Position numbers and translations under genes: made by a program
DNA from: Draconibacterium orientale
Lineage (GTDB): Bacteria > Bacteroidota > Bacteroidia > Bacteroidales > Prolixibacteraceae
Direction of reading: 5' to 3'
Length of the DNA stretch: 64,000 nt
NCBI RefSeq assembly: GCF_000626635.1
Contig: NZ_CP007451.1
Coordinates: 1,612,001-1,676,000, forward strand
The notes under the pieces: generated by a model
What the model was told of the DNA's origin: nothing
Databases searched by the model: none
What the model saw: the letters and a program-made list of their open reading frames with translations, nothing else
Part shown: piece by piece, positions 36,696 to 46,980 of the stretch
How positions within the stretch are numbered: the stretch's first letter is position 1
Layout: every line of letters starts with the position of its first letter

Positions 36696-36776
36696 AAGGT
36701 ATAAGATGGAACTCGCATGATTTTAATTATTCGCACTTGTGTGATCCGCCATCTGGCGGACTCCTGCTCGTTTCAT
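36696..36776. repeat. Dispersed stem-loop repeat, copy 1
   Basis: The left end AAGGTATAAGATGGAACTCG (followed by CATG) and right end TGCTCGTTTCAT match copy 2 at 60394-60465 at 22 of 24 and 12 of 12 positions. The two ends can pair with each other (GGAAC..GCATG against C.TGC..GTTTC). The interior differs and here includes the palindrome TCCGCCATCTGGCGGA. It lies 23 bases before the glgB start. Confidence 0.7.
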
Positions 36777-36806
36777 CAATATGGTTCCTTACTTTTTAGT
36801 CGTTCA

Positions 36807-36838
36807 AAATCCGAATAACTCCTTCGGATTTGTTTTTT
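36807..36838 (+). terminator. Orphan plus-strand terminator
   Basis: AAATCCGA (36807-36814) pairs with TCGGATTT (36824-36831), followed by a T-rich run to 36838. No plus-strand gene precedes it, so it would end an unannotated or antisense transcript. Confidence 0.6.
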
Positions 36839-37071
36839 AAAGATAGAGAATCAGACGTGAAAATGCAGATTATTAAAAGAAAATGCGCTTCTATACCTCT
36901 TCTTTTTCTTTAAAATTCATTAACTGGCTGACAAGCAGACTTCTGTTGCAATGCAGTAAACATTTATGATTATTTAACCGCAAATAATTGCCGGTGGTGC
37001 CCGGAACTTGAAATAATGCAGATAAAAATGCAGGAATGGGAAATCCGTTTTTTGATTACTTCAGAAAAAAC

Positions 37072-37102
37072 AAAAAAAACCATGGCGGGGGGCGCCATGG
37101 TT
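37072..37102 (-). terminator. Orphan minus-strand terminator
   Basis: AACCATGGCG (37078-37087) pairs perfectly with CGCCATGGTT (37093-37102) around GGGGG. The A8 tract at 37072-37079 gives a U-run on the minus strand. The only gene on its upstream side is transcribed the opposite way. Confidence 0.8.
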
Positions 37103-37139
37103 AGCAGTTGTAAATTAAATGCTGTTTAATTATAACTTA
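37072..37139 (-). ncRNA. Putative small RNA
   Basis: A TAACTTTG string (plus-strand CAAAGTTA at 37146-37153) fits the -7 consensus and is followed about 45 bases later by the orphan terminator. A transcript of about 65-70 nt with one strong terminal hairpin would result. No -33 box is clear (TTG at a 24-base spacing), so this is a candidate only. Confidence 0.35.
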
Positions 37140-37315
37140 AAAATGCAAAGTTAACTAACAATTTTTGTACCATAATGCAACCACACCCTAAAAACTTTTA
37201 TGTTTTACAATTGTTCTGAGGATGTCAAATATCAGGCTTTTTCAACTGGTATTTTGTATTAGCAGGCCGGGAAAGGAACACAAAAGGTTACTTTTAGGCC
37301 CTTAAAGAATGACAA

Positions 37316-38548
37316 ATGAAGAAAACCGGATTTACCACTATAGCTCTTAATGTACCCTTCGCCAAACAAGACCCACACAAGGCCCTGCAAATGCCTTTAT
37401 ACGAATCGGTGGCCTACGAATTTGATTCGGCCGAACAGATTGAGGCCAATTTCAGAGGCGAGTATATTGCCCATGTGTACTCACGAACCACCAGTCCAAC
37501 GGTAGAGTATTTCGAGCTAAAACTAAAAGCACTAACACAAAGCAGTGGAGTACTAGCTGTGAGTTCGGGCATGGCCGCCATTACAAATACAATTCTGGCA
37601 ATTACCAAAACAGGCGACAATATTATTTCCGGAAATCGTTTGTTTGGCCACAGTTATGCCTTGCTCCAGAATACGCTTTCGGAATTTGGACTGGAAACCC
37701 GTTTTAGCGATTTAAACTCGGAAGAAGCAATAGAAAATCGTATCGATGAAAATACCCGCGCCATTTATTTTGAAACGGTAACCAATCCGCAACTGGATAT
37801 TGCCGACATTGAAATGCTGTCGCGCGTGGCCAAAAAACACGGACTGGTTTTAGTTGCCGACAGCACGATTACTCCGCCCAACGTTTTTAACGGCGGGAAA
37901 TTTGGTGTGACTATCGAAGTGATGTCGACCACCAAATACATCTCGGGAGGAGCTACTTCGTTTGGTGGAGCCATTGTGGATCATGGTAATTTCGACTGGA
38001 ACCGGAATCCAAATACCGCCTCATACACCGAAAAATTTAAGGCCAATGCTTTTCTGATGAAAGTAAGAAAGAACGTTTACCGAAATACGGGCGGAAGCAT
38101 GGCTCCACAAACGGCACGCTATCAAATTCAGGGGCTCGACATCCTTGAGCTTCGGGTAGAGAAATGCTACCAAAACTGCCTGGCTTTGGGCGAATTTATG
38201 AAAGCACATCCCCGGATTAAAACAGTAAGGTACCCGGGATTGGAAACAGATGAAAGATACCCGCTGGCGCAAAAATATTTTAACGGAGTTCCCGGCACTA
38301 TAATGAGTTTCGAGCTGGAATCGAAAGCAGCCTGTTATTCGTTTATGAATAAGCTTCAAATCATTCGCCGGGCAACTAACCTGAATGACAATAAATCGCT
38401 GATCATTCACCCACACTCAACAATTTATGCCGAGTTTACCGAAGAAGAGCGCTTAGCAGCAGGTATTAACGACCGCATGATGCGGCTATCGGTGGGCATT
38501 GAAAATGTAGGGGATATAATTGCTGATATTGAGGCGGCGTTGCAATGA
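37316..38548 (+). CDS. Cys/Met-metabolism PLP enzyme (O-acetylhomoserine sulfhydrylase or methionine gamma-lyase type)
   Basis: The 410-residue gamma-family PLP enzyme has VYSRTTSPTVEYFELKLKAL, VSSGMAAITNTILA (phosphate cup), and STTKYISGGATSFGG with the PLP lysine Lys207. In this family members either form homocysteine from O-acetylhomoserine and sulfide or break down methionine or cystathionine; sequence alone does not separate these. Full length, no signal peptide. It is alone between glgB (divergent) and the surface-protein locus. No SAM riboswitch pattern was recognised in its leader. Confidence 0.88.
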   Translation: MKKTGFTTIALNVPFAKQDPHKALQMPLYESVAYEFDSAEQIEANFRGEYIAHVYSRTTSPTVEYFELKLKALTQSSGVLAVSSGMAAITNTILAITKTGDNIISGNRLFGHSYALLQNTLSEFGLETRFSDLNSEEAIENRIDENTRAIYFETVTNPQLDIADIEMLSRVAKKHGLVLVADSTITPPNVFNGGKFGVTIEVMSTTKYISGGATSFGGAIVDHGNFDWNRNPNTASYTEKFKANAFLMKVRKNVYRNTGGSMAPQTARYQIQGLDILELRVEKCYQNCLALGEFMKAHPRIKTVRYPGLETDERYPLAQKYFNGVPGTIMSFELESKAACYSFMNKLQIIRRATNLNDNKSLIIHPHSTIYAEFTEEERLAAGINDRMMRLSVGIENVGDIIADIEAALQ

Positions 38549-39065
38549 TGCTTAAACACGAAGACGCAAAGACACTATGGATTTGAACTACACTGCGATA
38601 TACGCGCTAAGCGGCTCGAAACCGCTAAGCGCATTGAATTGGCACTGCTAATTGTAAAACTGTTAACTGCGACTGTAAACCTTAATCGCCAATCAGCATT
38701 GAGCCGGGGAACTATTGTCGAGCTACAATCTTCCACCTTTCTTCTTTGTGCAACTTTGTGCATCCTTAGTGAACCTTTGTGGTTTAATTTTTTACCACAA
38801 AGAGCCCAAAGTGATCTCCATGTTTCACAAAGTTCTTCTGCAATCTTTAATCGTTAATCAGTATTCGTAATTCTTTAAACACAAAGACGCGAAGACACTA
38901 AGTTTTTTTTTGAACCACAATAGACACATAGGACACAGCAGATTTATTGACTACTGTTAAATTGTTCTGTTGTAAAACTGAGAGCTGCGACTGTAAACTG
39001 CCAACTTTCTTCCCGGTTCTGCAATCGTTAATCGCCAATCAGCATTCGTAATTCCTTAATCCTTC
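38549..39065. repeat. Repeat-rich intergenic region
   Basis: The 517 gene-free bases contain CGCAAAGAC-type repeats (38555 and 38875), a near-palindrome with arms GCGCTAAGCGG and CCGCTAAGCGC (38604-38632), and three degenerate copies of an element built of ATCGTTAATC and CAATCAGCATT words (about 38680, 38840, 39020). The same words recur at 44.9-45.5 kb. No gene seen. Confidence 0.7.
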
Positions 39066-42000
39066 TTAGTACGCCAACATCACTGTACCATTCTTAACTG
39101 TACCTTTTCCATCGTTTAGTAACAGCACATAAATGTAGTTACCGGCGGGTAATCCACCTGAACGGCCAAGGGTAAGCGCGTTTTCAGAAGTTCCCCACCA
39201 CCAGGCATCGTAGTAAGTTCCCCAAACATCGAGGTTACCGTAGTGTTCTTTCTCCCAAAGTTTAACACCGGCACGGTTAAAGATCATTAGTTTGGCATTC
39301 GGATATTTCTGAATACACAGAATCTGGAAGAAGTCGTGAACGTCATCGTCGTTTGGCGAGAATCCTTCAGGAATAAACAGCTCACAATTCAGCTCGGTAT
39401 CCAGGTATTCCGGATAACCATCCAGGTCGAGGTCGTCGTCGCTGTAATCGCCGTTATCGTTCAGGTCTTCATTTACTGTCAGGTAATCATCATCTTCATC
39501 GTTAATATCGCGCCAGTCGCGGGTACGGTCTTCATCAAAGTCTTGCAGCGGTGCATTACTACCGGTCTCGTTGCCGTAATCGGCCCATCCATAATAGGTA
39601 TCGTAAGCATCGTCCAATCCATCGCGGTCGGCATCGGTGTACCATCTCAATACATCGGCAATACCATTGTGGTCGGCATCATGGCCTTCAATCATATCAA
39701 ATACACCGTCGTTGTCCGAGTCAATATCCAGGTAATCCGGCATCGAATCGCCATCGGTATCGGTCAACTCTTCGTCGAAAGTAATTACACCACCAATGGT
39801 TACGTCGTAAATATCATCCCAGCCATCGCCGTTAGAATCAACTCCTGAAGGCGGAATGTAATTGTGTTCACCCTGTCCTTCAATATTATCCGGTATTCCA
39901 TCGTTATCCGAATCAATATCCATGTAATCCGGTATTCCGTCATGATCGGAATCGATCAGCCCTACCTGTTCCTCCGGCCAGTAACCACCATTCTCAATAT
40001 TATCGCGGATTCCGTCGTTATCATCATCAATGTCATTCACATCGGCAACACCATCACAATCGTTATCCGGAACACGGGTGATATAAACCCATGCGGTGTC
40101 GCACAAGGATGGAAGTCCGTCGTCGCAGATCGAATACTGGAAACTATCGGTTCCGAAGAATCCATCGAACGGAATGTATTCAAAGTTTCCATCGCCGTCC
40201 AGCCAGTTAAATACACCACTATCCGGTTGAGTAATCAGGATCTGGCCTACCGTAATCTTATCTCCGGCATCCGGATCAGAATCTACACCATTTCCAAAAT
40301 CGTCGCCATACAATACATTACCAAACAACTCGCCACACGGTACTTCAAAGTAATCGTCGACAGCCACAGGAGGCTCGTTGGCCGGGAGTACGGTGATGAA
40401 TACAATAGCCTCACCACATTCCGGTTTACAAGGAATACCATCGTCACAAATTTCGTAGTAGAATATATCTTCACCCACGAAATCGCGGTTTGGAGTATAG
40501 GTAGCAGTACCTGTAGTTTTATCGATTACAACCGAACCATTACGTGGGCCAACCAAAACGCCTAATGATTCCAGATTGATATTCGTTTTCAGGTCGTAAT
40601 CATTTTGCGTAACCGGAATTTCAACCGGCACATTCACCGCTGTAATTGCCGAGTCGTTTTGTACATTCGGCGGAGTATTACCCAATACAACAAATTCAAC
40701 GGTACAGCTTCCGACATTTCCGCTCTGATCGGTAGCAAATGCTGTAATTGTTACCGGACTAGCGTCAATATCATCACAATCAAGAATATATCTATCGAGT
40801 TCGCGGCTAACAATTTCACAGTTTTCCCACTCCGAAGTGGTCAGCATATCATAAGTTAAGATATAGGTTCCATCTTCTTCGCTAAGTTGTACCGTATCGC
40901 GGCCAATACAGGTAATTTGCGGAGCAATGGTATCCAGCACCGTTACAACAGCTTCGCAACTATCTTGTAATCCGTATCCATCGGTAACCGTCAGGGTTAC
41001 TGTATTGTCTCCCAGGTTCACACAATCAAAATCGGTTTTGTCGATTTCAAGCGTTACATCGGTACAATTATCAAACGACCCGTTATCAACCATTTCTGCT
41101 GTTACACCCGCTTGTCCGTTTTCATCGAGGTAAATGGTAACCGGCTGACAAATCGCCTCCGGAGGCAGTGTATCAAGCACTGTAATGGTTGCCATACATT
41201 CTGCTGAAAGTCCAACCTGGTCATATACCATTATCCGGGCCTGTGTTCCCGATCCCACATCCTCGCAGGTAATCTCTTCAATTTCAATTACTACCTCCAT
41301 GTCTTCCGGTGGAGTACAATTGTCGTAAATACTATCAACCATTGCAATGGAGTCCTGAATAGTTAACTGATATTCACCGTTTTCATCGAGATAAACCGTA
41401 ATGTTGGCACAGAACACCTCAGGTGCCTTGTCGTCGAGAAGCAGGAAGTAAGTGGTATCGCGGCCAATGTTTCCACAGATATCGGCAATGCTGTAATAGT
41501 AAATTAACTCGGAACGACCGGGTTCAATGTTAATTAAGGTATCGCGAACGGTAAACGACGATGGATCAATTTCACAATTATCGGAAGGCACTGGTACGCC
41601 CGATGCAATAAAATCAGCATAGGTCTGGAAATCAGAAAAAGCAGAAGAGTAACATTCGACGGTATCGCCTTCAGGAGCATTAAGTACCGGAGGAATAGTA
41701 TCGTGGAAATCGATGGTTTGTGTACACGAATAAACTCTTTCGTAAATATCTTCAATGATGTAGGTACGCTCGATGGTTAAACAGTACTCGCTTGCAACAG
41801 TTACATCGGAACTTGTAATGTTATCCACTATGCCAACCGGATTAAAATATCCTCCCATGGCAATAAACTCAGCAATATTGGCTGGTGCAGGGTATTGGGT
41901 TACATCCGGGCATTCAAAAATAGTATCGGGCAGACAGCTAAACTCCGGCTCGAATTCCAACAGGGTAACCGACAAGCTATCGTAACAGCCAATCTCATCA

Positions 42001-44318
42001 CTTACTTCCACCCAATAATCACCGGCGTAAAGGTTGGCAATGTTTGCAGTGTTTGTGGTATTACCATCAGGATAGGTCCAGTTAATGGTATACGGTTCGC
42101 TTCCGCCAGTGATATCCAGTTCGATACTTCCCACCGGGTTTGGATTATAGCCCTGATCAACGTGATCTGCATACAATTCGATGGCAGGAATAACGGTAAC
42201 GATCATGGTATATGGCGCTGCATGATAACCCGAATCAGGGTAGAAAACAAACGTAAAATCGCCGGCTTCATCAGTGCGAATAGTATTCGGCAACCAGTAA
42301 CCCGGAGTTCCGTTTAATGCCGTGTCGGGTAATTCGGATGCAGCAGTGTACTGGCAGAATGGGCCAATAGCCGCAAAAACTAATTCATTGGTTACTTCTA
42401 TTTCCTGCTCACATTCTCTGGTATTGCCACAGAAATCAGTAACCTCGTAGGTTCGTGTAATAACTTCCGGATTGGGCTTACCATCAGAAACATCGCTTAC
42501 ATGGCGGAAACTTACTATTCCACAGTTATCAGCAAAACTACCTCCTGCGGCTAAAAATCCGGTAGAATCAAGCGGCGGTGGTACAATACCATTGGTTACC
42601 GCAAAACCAGGCGGACAACTTATTGTCGGCTCTTCGTCGTCATCAACAATTATCCGATGTGTAGCACTTAAGGTATTTCCACCATTATCCAGTATCGTGT
42701 AAGTGCGTACCTCTTCGTAGCAATATTCGCCTCCATTAATAATTTCTGCATCAAGCAGTTTAAAGCTGCTGGTATCCAGCCCCCAGTCTGAGAAGACTTC
42801 AACATCAGGCTGTAAGGCCAGGTATTGATCGAGTGAGTACAGGACAGGGAAACTATTCAGGTCTTCGTAACAGATTGTTGTTTCAACCGAAGACATACGC
42901 CATTCATTTGGCTCAGGCTCTGTAATTGTTGCTGTAAATATTTCCTCACAACCATTCGTATCGGTTACCGTTAAAGTATAATCACCAGCCGGCTGGTTAA
43001 TCAAGTCTTCTTCCTCACCAACAATATCACCTGCCTCATTTGTCCAAACGTAGTCATAATCAGGTGTTCCACCACCAACCGAAACTTCTATGCTACCGGT
43101 TGATTCACCCATAACACGAACGTCGGTAACTGCAACGAGTGTAATTTGTATCGGATCAGGTTCAGGAATCTGAATACTGAGACTATCGGTACAACCCAAT
43201 GAATCGCTTACCCATACGGTATATACATCGGCAGTCAAATCACTTATATCCTCGGTAGATGCTCCGTTACTCCATACAAAAGTATAAGGTGCTGTCCCTC
43301 CTGAAACCGTTAAATTGATGGCGCCATCAGCATACCCGTAACAGCTTACAGGAATTGAATCTGCCACAAGATCCATTGGCGGACTGATTATCAAATGTAA
43401 CCTTAAGGTATCGGAGCAGGTTCCTAAATCGGATATATAATCGTAAATGCCAGACGCTGTATAGGTACTGTCGTTTCCGGCAGTCCAGGTGAATGTTTCA
43501 CAGGCTGATTCATAAATCTCGGTAAGGCCGCCATCAATGATGCGAACCGTTAATGTCAGTGTGGAATCACAACCACCTACTGTTTGATATTCTGAAATAT
43601 AAATACTGTCAACAAGGCTCGATATTACCTGGTTTTCCCAGTCGGAAACAGTCTGCCCGTAACACAGAACTGCGGTACTGTCAATGCTTATAGAAGGACT
43701 CATTATAATGGTTACCGAATCCACTGCCGGAACACAGGTGCCGTTGTCGGCCAACCCTTCGGCAATAATAAAAAGGGTAACTTCACCATTAAGAATATCA
43801 TCCGGGCCAAAACTATAGGTTGGATGCAAGTTATATTCATCACTGAATGTCCCGTCGCCGGTACTACCCCAGTAAATTTGGCTATGGTTCCAGGCGGTAT
43901 CTCCGAACAAGGTATAATCATCAAAGCTACAAAGCGCGACATCGTCTCCAGCACGGGCTTCGGGAAGCGGAAATACCTTCACAGTTCCCTGCTCTATAGT
44001 ATCGCAGTTGTGTTCAGAAAAAACAGTAACAACAATAGCAAATTCTCCTGGCACCTCCCATCTGTAATCCTGAATCTCATTCCCCCTCGTTGTATCCGTA
44101 CCATTAATTTCTGTAAAATCAACACCGGAAAGATAAGTGGTATCAGCAAGCTGCCGATCGATAATTTCCCAGTAATACGTGTAACCGGCTTCACCATCGC
44201 GGCGATAGGTACGTTCGGCTCCCACACATACCGAATCGATGACATAGCTTTCCTGGGCAGTCACCATCGTGGTCACTACCAGAAGTATCATCATCAGTAT
44301 GTATTTCTGCCGTTTCAT
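39066..44318 (-). CDS. Giant secreted protein with SprB-like repeats, calcium-binding repeats and gliding-motility C-terminal domain
   Basis: The 1750-residue protein has a signal peptide ending near TMVTAQ. PKD/Ig-like modules come first, and SprB-type repeats lie at about 310-480 ([20 protein letters not shown]). HYR-like modules with paired cysteines follow. Cadherin-like stretches lie at about 1240-1420 ([13 protein letters not shown]), then a run of thrombospondin type 3-like Asp-rich calcium repeats at about 1430-1650 ([32 protein letters not shown]). The last ~95 residues ([44 protein letters not shown]) are the type B T9SS sorting domain (Bac_Flav_CTERM), so secretion to the cell surface by T9SS is expected. 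Likely an adhesin; the partner PorP/SprF is at 60.5 kb. Confidence 0.93.
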   Translation of the reverse strand: MKRQKYILMMILLVVTTMVTAQESYVIDSVCVGAERTYRRDGEAGYTYYWEIIDRQLADTTYLSGVDFTEINGTDTTRGNEIQDYRWEVPGEFAIVVTVFSEHNCDTIEQGTVKVFPLPEARAGDDVALCSFDDYTLFGDTAWNHSQIYWGSTGDGTFSDEYNLHPTYSFGPDDILNGEVTLFIIAEGLADNGTCVPAVDSVTIIMSPSISIDSTAVLCYGQTVSDWENQVISSLVDSIYISEYQTVGGCDSTLTLTVRIIDGGLTEIYESACETFTWTAGNDSTYTASGIYDYISDLGTCSDTLRLHLIISPPMDLVADSIPVSCYGYADGAINLTVSGGTAPYTFVWSNGASTEDISDLTADVYTVWVSDSLGCTDSLSIQIPEPDPIQITLVAVTDVRVMGESTGSIEVSVGGGTPDYDYVWTNEAGDIVGEEEDLINQPAGDYTLTVTDTNGCEEIFTATITEPEPNEWRMSSVETTICYEDLNSFPVLYSLDQYLALQPDVEVFSDWGLDTSSFKLLDAEIINGGEYCYEEVRTYTILDNGGNTLSATHRIIVDDDEEPTISCPPGFAVTNGIVPPPLDSTGFLAAGGSFADNCGIVSFRHVSDVSDGKPNPEVITRTYEVTDFCGNTRECEQEIEVTNELVFAAIGPFCQYTAASELPDTALNGTPGYWLPNTIRTDEAGDFTFVFYPDSGYHAAPYTMIVTVIPAIELYADHVDQGYNPNPVGSIELDITGGSEPYTINWTYPDGNTTNTANIANLYAGDYWVEVSDEIGCYDSLSVTLLEFEPEFSCLPDTIFECPDVTQYPAPANIAEFIAMGGYFNPVGIVDNITSSDVTVASEYCLTIERTYIIEDIYERVYSCTQTIDFHDTIPPVLNAPEGDTVECYSSAFSDFQTYADFIASGVPVPSDNCEIDPSSFTVRDTLINIEPGRSELIYYYSIADICGNIGRDTTYFLLLDDKAPEVFCANITVYLDENGEYQLTIQDSIAMVDSIYDNCTPPEDMEVVIEIEEITCEDVGSGTQARIMVYDQVGLSAECMATITVLDTLPPEAICQPVTIYLDENGQAGVTAEMVDNGSFDNCTDVTLEIDKTDFDCVNLGDNTVTLTVTDGYGLQDSCEAVVTVLDTIAPQITCIGRDTVQLSEEDGTYILTYDMLTTSEWENCEIVSRELDRYILDCDDIDASPVTITAFATDQSGNVGSCTVEFVVLGNTPPNVQNDSAITAVNVPVEIPVTQNDYDLKTNINLESLGVLVGPRNGSVVIDKTTGTATYTPNRDFVGEDIFYYEICDDGIPCKPECGEAIVFITVLPANEPPVAVDDYFEVPCGELFGNVLYGDDFGNGVDSDPDAGDKITVGQILITQPDSGVFNWLDGDGNFEYIPFDGFFGTDSFQYSICDDGLPSLCDTAWVYITRVPDNDCDGVADVNDIDDDNDGIRDNIENGGYWPEEQVGLIDSDHDGIPDYMDIDSDNDGIPDNIEGQGEHNYIPPSGVDSNGDGWDDIYDVTIGGVITFDEELTDTDGDSMPDYLDIDSDNDGVFDMIEGHDADHNGIADVLRWYTDADRDGLDDAYDTYYGWADYGNETGSNAPLQDFDEDRTRDWRDINDEDDDYLTVNEDLNDNGDYSDDDLDLDGYPEYLDTELNCELFIPEGFSPNDDDVHDFFQILCIQKYPNAKLMIFNRAGVKLWEKEHYGNLDVWGTYYDAWWWGTSENALTLGRSGGLPAGNYIYVLLLNDGKGTVKNGTVMLAY

Positions 44319-44334
44319 TTTTTTAGTTACTAGT

Positions 44335-44362
44335 TGTCATTCCGAACGTAGAGAGGAATCTG
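44335..44362. repeat. Partial TGTCATTCCGAACG repeat
   Basis: TGTCATTCCGAACGTAGAGA, followed by GGAATCTG, repeats the left half of the full element at 46258-46341. The right half is missing. Confidence 0.6.
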
Positions 44363-44460
44363 TTTCATCAGAGCTCTGTTTTTAGTTTCAAGTTCTTTTC
44401 TCTCGCAAAGGCGCTAAGTCGCTAAGGTTTTGCCTATCGCTTTTTGCCTGTTCATTCTTT

Positions 44461-44831
44461 TCACTTTAGTTTTTTCGTTTTATCTACATAAATGCTGTCG
44501 TTTAGTTTTTTAATTGCTTTTATAAAGTCCTTTTCATTTAGCACCAGCAGTTGATAACGGGCTATCTCTTTCAACTTATAAAACTGTTCGATCCCGACTC
44601 GTTTCTAAACCCATCGAATTCGATGGAATTAAAATCAGGATTATTGAGCACGTCCCACAAACCCAGAAATTCTATGGTATTTCGAGTTCTCATCCAGTTT
44701 TGAATGATATAATCACTCCTTTCTGAGTCACTAAATTTGGCCATATCGGTCAGAGAAATATATTCTTTTTCATTTTGTTTGAAAAGCACAATCTCCAACT
44801 CGTTTACATTCAGCTTTGTTCTGTCCATCAT
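44461..44831 (-). pseudogene. KilA-N domain gene with internal deletion
   Basis: The N-terminal 86 residues (starting near NVNELEIVLFKQNEKEYISL, then TDMAKFSDSERSDYIIQNWM and LGLWDVLNNPDFN) match the start of Bacteroidetes KilA-N proteins, which are normally about 270 residues and of phage-related origin. The frame stops at 44571. Just before it another frame opens (QFYKLKEIARYQLLVLNEKD, to a stop at 44461) that resembles the family C-terminus. The two pieces meet at ACAGTTTT, which both frames can use, as if some 180 residues were lost by deletion at a short homology. Function is presumably lost. Confidence 0.7.
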
Positions 44832-45004
44832 TCACTTCATTTTACCTTTTGCCTTTCTACTTTTTACTTTTGCCTTTATTAATCCTTAATCCTTTCACTC
44901 CCCGGCGCTACCCCTGGCCCCTAAAGGGGAAGGCCGGCGCGTTTTTCCCAATCCTTCTGCAATCTTAAATCGTTAATCATCAATCGTTAATCTCCTCCTT
45001 TTCC

Positions 45005-45194
45005 TTCTGCAATCTTAAATCGTTAATCTTCATTCGTTATTATGATCCTACTCTGTGCTATAATCTTTAAACACAAAGACTCAAAGACACCAAGTTTTTT
45101 TTCTCGCAAAGACGCTAAGTCGCAAAGTTGCCTATTGCTATTTGCCTATAATTCTGCAATCTAAAATTGTTAATCATCAATCGTTAATCTCCTC
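45005..45194. repeat. Long direct repeat, copy A
   Basis: About 190 bp repeated almost identically at 45248-45435 (offset about 243). Shared landmarks are CCTACTCTGTGCTATAATC, AAACACAAAGACTCAAAGAC and TTGCCTATTGCTATTTGCC, in the same order. Confidence 0.85.
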
Positions 45195-45247
45195 CTTTCC
45201 TTCTGCAATCTAAATCGTTAATCTAATCGTTAATCTCCTTCCTTTTC

Positions 45248-45435
45248 TTCTGCAATCTTAAATCGTTAATCTTCAATCGTTATTATGATCCTACTCTGTG
45301 CTATAATCTTTAAACACAAAGACTCAAAGACACCAAGTTTTTTTCTCGCAAAGACGCTAAGTCGCAAAGTTGCCTATTGCTATTTGCCTATAATTCTGCA
45401 ATCTAAAATTGTTAATCATCAATCGTTAATCTCCT
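45248..45435. repeat. Long direct repeat, copy B
   Basis: Second copy of the repeat at 45005-45194. One T-run is shorter by a base and a few substitutions are seen. The near identity points to recent duplication. Confidence 0.85.
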
Positions 45436-45516
45436 TCCTTTTCATTCTGCAATCTTAATTCGTTAATCTTCATTCTGCAATCTATTCTTAAAAATAATCC
45501 TTTCTTCACGCATTCG

Positions 45517-46227
45517 CTAATTCTCCTCTTTTATGTAGATGGGTTGCTGCACCGGTTTCGGGAAAATAACGATTCCCGTACTTGGCTGTTCCGATTCCGG
45601 GTACTCATAGGCCTTGCAACCGTCTTCTACACTTATTACCCAGAAAGTGGTTTCACCCACCGGCAATGGTTCGGTAACCGGAATTACCAACTCCGGATCT
45701 TCTTCTGCACCATTAAGGTTAACAACACTTGGCGTAACTGCATCGCCAATAGTATAGGTAACGGTGTACGGGCCTCTTCCGGTAAAACGAATGTATACAT
45801 TTGTTGGCTCGCCAATACAAACCGAATCGGCATAAACCTCCATATCCAGTGACGATTCGGTTACTTCCATTACATACATTTCAATATTATCGGTACACGA
45901 CACCTCGTCCCAAACATGAATACGAACGTAATATTCGCCCGGAGCCAGACCTGTTACCTCAACCGTACTACCCGCATACTGCCCATCAACAAAATACAGC
46001 GCCGGATCGAGCGTAGTAGCCGGATCGAGCACATCGGTTGGGCTGGGCGAGGCGTTATAAATTCCCCATACGAAATGTGTTTCAGGAATATTTGGCCGAC
46101 TGGTAACACTGAAGGTCATCGTATCGCATTCCTGAATAACAATTTGTGCCGAAGCATGAGCCACAGCCAGCACAACCAGCAGTATTGCCAGGGAAAAATG
46201 GATAATATGTTGTTTTAATTGGTACAT
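45517..46227 (-). CDS. Secreted Ig/PKD-like protein of unknown function
   Basis: The 236-residue protein has a signal peptide (MYQLKQHIIHFSLAILLVVL, cleavage near ASAQ) and about two beta-sandwich modules with scattered cysteines. The segment SCTDNIEMYVMEVTE parallels GCSDNIEVYRIEPAF in the 377-residue protein at 47.9 kb, so the two share a module. It ends with IVIFPKPVQQPIYIKEEN, a short proline-rich tail like those of its neighbours, and has no recognisable T9SS domain. I do not recognise a named family. The repeat arrays on both sides make cotranscription with neighbours uncertain. Confidence 0.75.
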   Translation of the reverse strand: MYQLKQHIIHFSLAILLVVLAVAHASAQIVIQECDTMTFSVTSRPNIPETHFVWGIYNASPSPTDVLDPATTLDPALYFVDGQYAGSTVEVTGLAPGEYYVRIHVWDEVSCTDNIEMYVMEVTESSLDMEVYADSVCIGEPTNVYIRFTGRGPYTVTYTIGDAVTPSVVNLNGAEEDPELVIPVTEPLPVGETTFWVISVEDGCKAYEYPESEQPSTGIVIFPKPVQQPIYIKEEN

Positions 46228-46257
46228 TCTATTCAGCTACGAGCTTCCAGTCTTTTC

Positions 46258-46341
46258 TGTCATTCCGAACGCAGAGAGGAATCTGCTGCTTTAGCGTTTT
46301 GTTGTTACAGATCTCTCGTCGTTACTCTCCTCGGGATGACA
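46258..46341. repeat. TGTCATTCCGAACG...CGGGATGACA element
   Basis: An 84-bp imperfect inverted repeat, with TGTCATTCCGA at one end and CTCGGGATGACA at the other. It matches a widespread bacterial intergenic repeat pattern found next to many Bacteroidetes genes. It lies 31 bases upstream of the 236-residue protein gene. Confidence 0.75.
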
Positions 46342-46699
46342 GCTTTTATTTCTTTCGTTTGTCTTTACTTTTTACACCTTCTCTTTTACACTCTTTTCGC
46401 TTACCCGAACAGCCGGTTTTTAAGCTGCAAATATTTACCTATTCTTTTGTTTATCCTCTACCGGCACTGGTAAATTGATAAACTTTTAAACTATATTTTT
46501 TACACTTTGCCTATTGCTAATTCAATATTCCCGGCGGTAACGCAACGGGCTATAACGTTTCGCCCCTTTGGGGCTATTTTGCCTATTGCCTATTCATTCC
46601 AACATCTTCATTCATCATTCCTCTTTCTCGCAAAGGCGCTAAGACGCTAAGGTTTTTTGCCTTTTTACTTTTGCCTTTTGCCTTCAACATTGACCTTTT

Positions 46700-46980
46700 C
46701 CTCCTGCATTCGGACATTTCCCGTGCAGTAGTGGCGGAATGCCTTTGTTGGATTTGGTGCATAAATCGCCCTGTTATGCCTTGTGTGCAGCGCTCTTTCT
46801 GTGGTATTTTTATTTTTTACCGCAGAGAGCGCTGAGTACACACAGAGGCTCACAGAGGATTTTTGATTAAGCGTGACAAACCCGTTGGCCGGTGCAAACC
46901 GAATTGCCGGTGCACGGCCACGGGGCCCGTCTCGCTGCGCATGCCGGGTAAACCCATCGCGCATATTTAGCAATAGCTGA
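46700..46980. repeat. GC-richer unexplained element
   Basis: This stretch is visibly richer in G+C than its surroundings and contains a bulged stem (CCCGTTGGCC at 46881 against GGCCACGGG near 46916) and a GCCGGTGCA direct repeat. It encodes nothing convincing, although a 172-codon minus-strand frame crosses it. I recall similar strings between genes in other Bacteroidetes but cannot confirm it. Confidence 0.45.

Larger units (their letters stand above)
36673..37315. other. Gene-free interval with orphan terminators and a repeat
   Basis: The 643 bases between divergent glgB and the PLP enzyme hold, in order: the structured repeat at 36696-36776, a plus-strand terminator with no gene before it (36807-36838), an AT-rich stretch, a minus-strand terminator with no gene before it (37072-37102), and a candidate minus-strand -7 box. 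No protein-coding frame is convincing. Confidence 0.7.
44832..45516. repeat. Array of degenerate TTCTGCAATC/ATCGTTAATC repeats
   Basis: This gene-free stretch holds about seven copies of an element starting TTCTGCAATCTTAAATCGTT, two long direct repeats (listed separately) and a CCCCTAAAGGGG hairpin at about 44920. CGCAAAGACGC-type repeats are embedded in the long copies. It is not a CRISPR: units abut or overlap and spacers are not unique. Confidence 0.75.

Noticed and set aside
37103-37315. SAM riboswitch before the Cys/Met PLP enzyme
   Set aside because: No SAM-I or SAM-II core sequence could be recognised in the leader.
39336-40565. Long plus-strand frames opposite the 1750-residue protein gene
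   Set aside because: Shadows of the regular Asp/Gly codon pattern of the calcium repeats; Ile/Val-rich translations without domains.
44832-45516. CRISPR-like look of the repeated ATCGTTAATC units
   Set aside because: Units are degenerate, differ in length, lack unique equal spacers and no cas gene is present.
46860-46940. Integron attC site
   Set aside because: A bulged stem is present, but the conserved RYYYAAC and GTTRRRY boxes are not correctly placed, and no integrase or cassette gene is visible.
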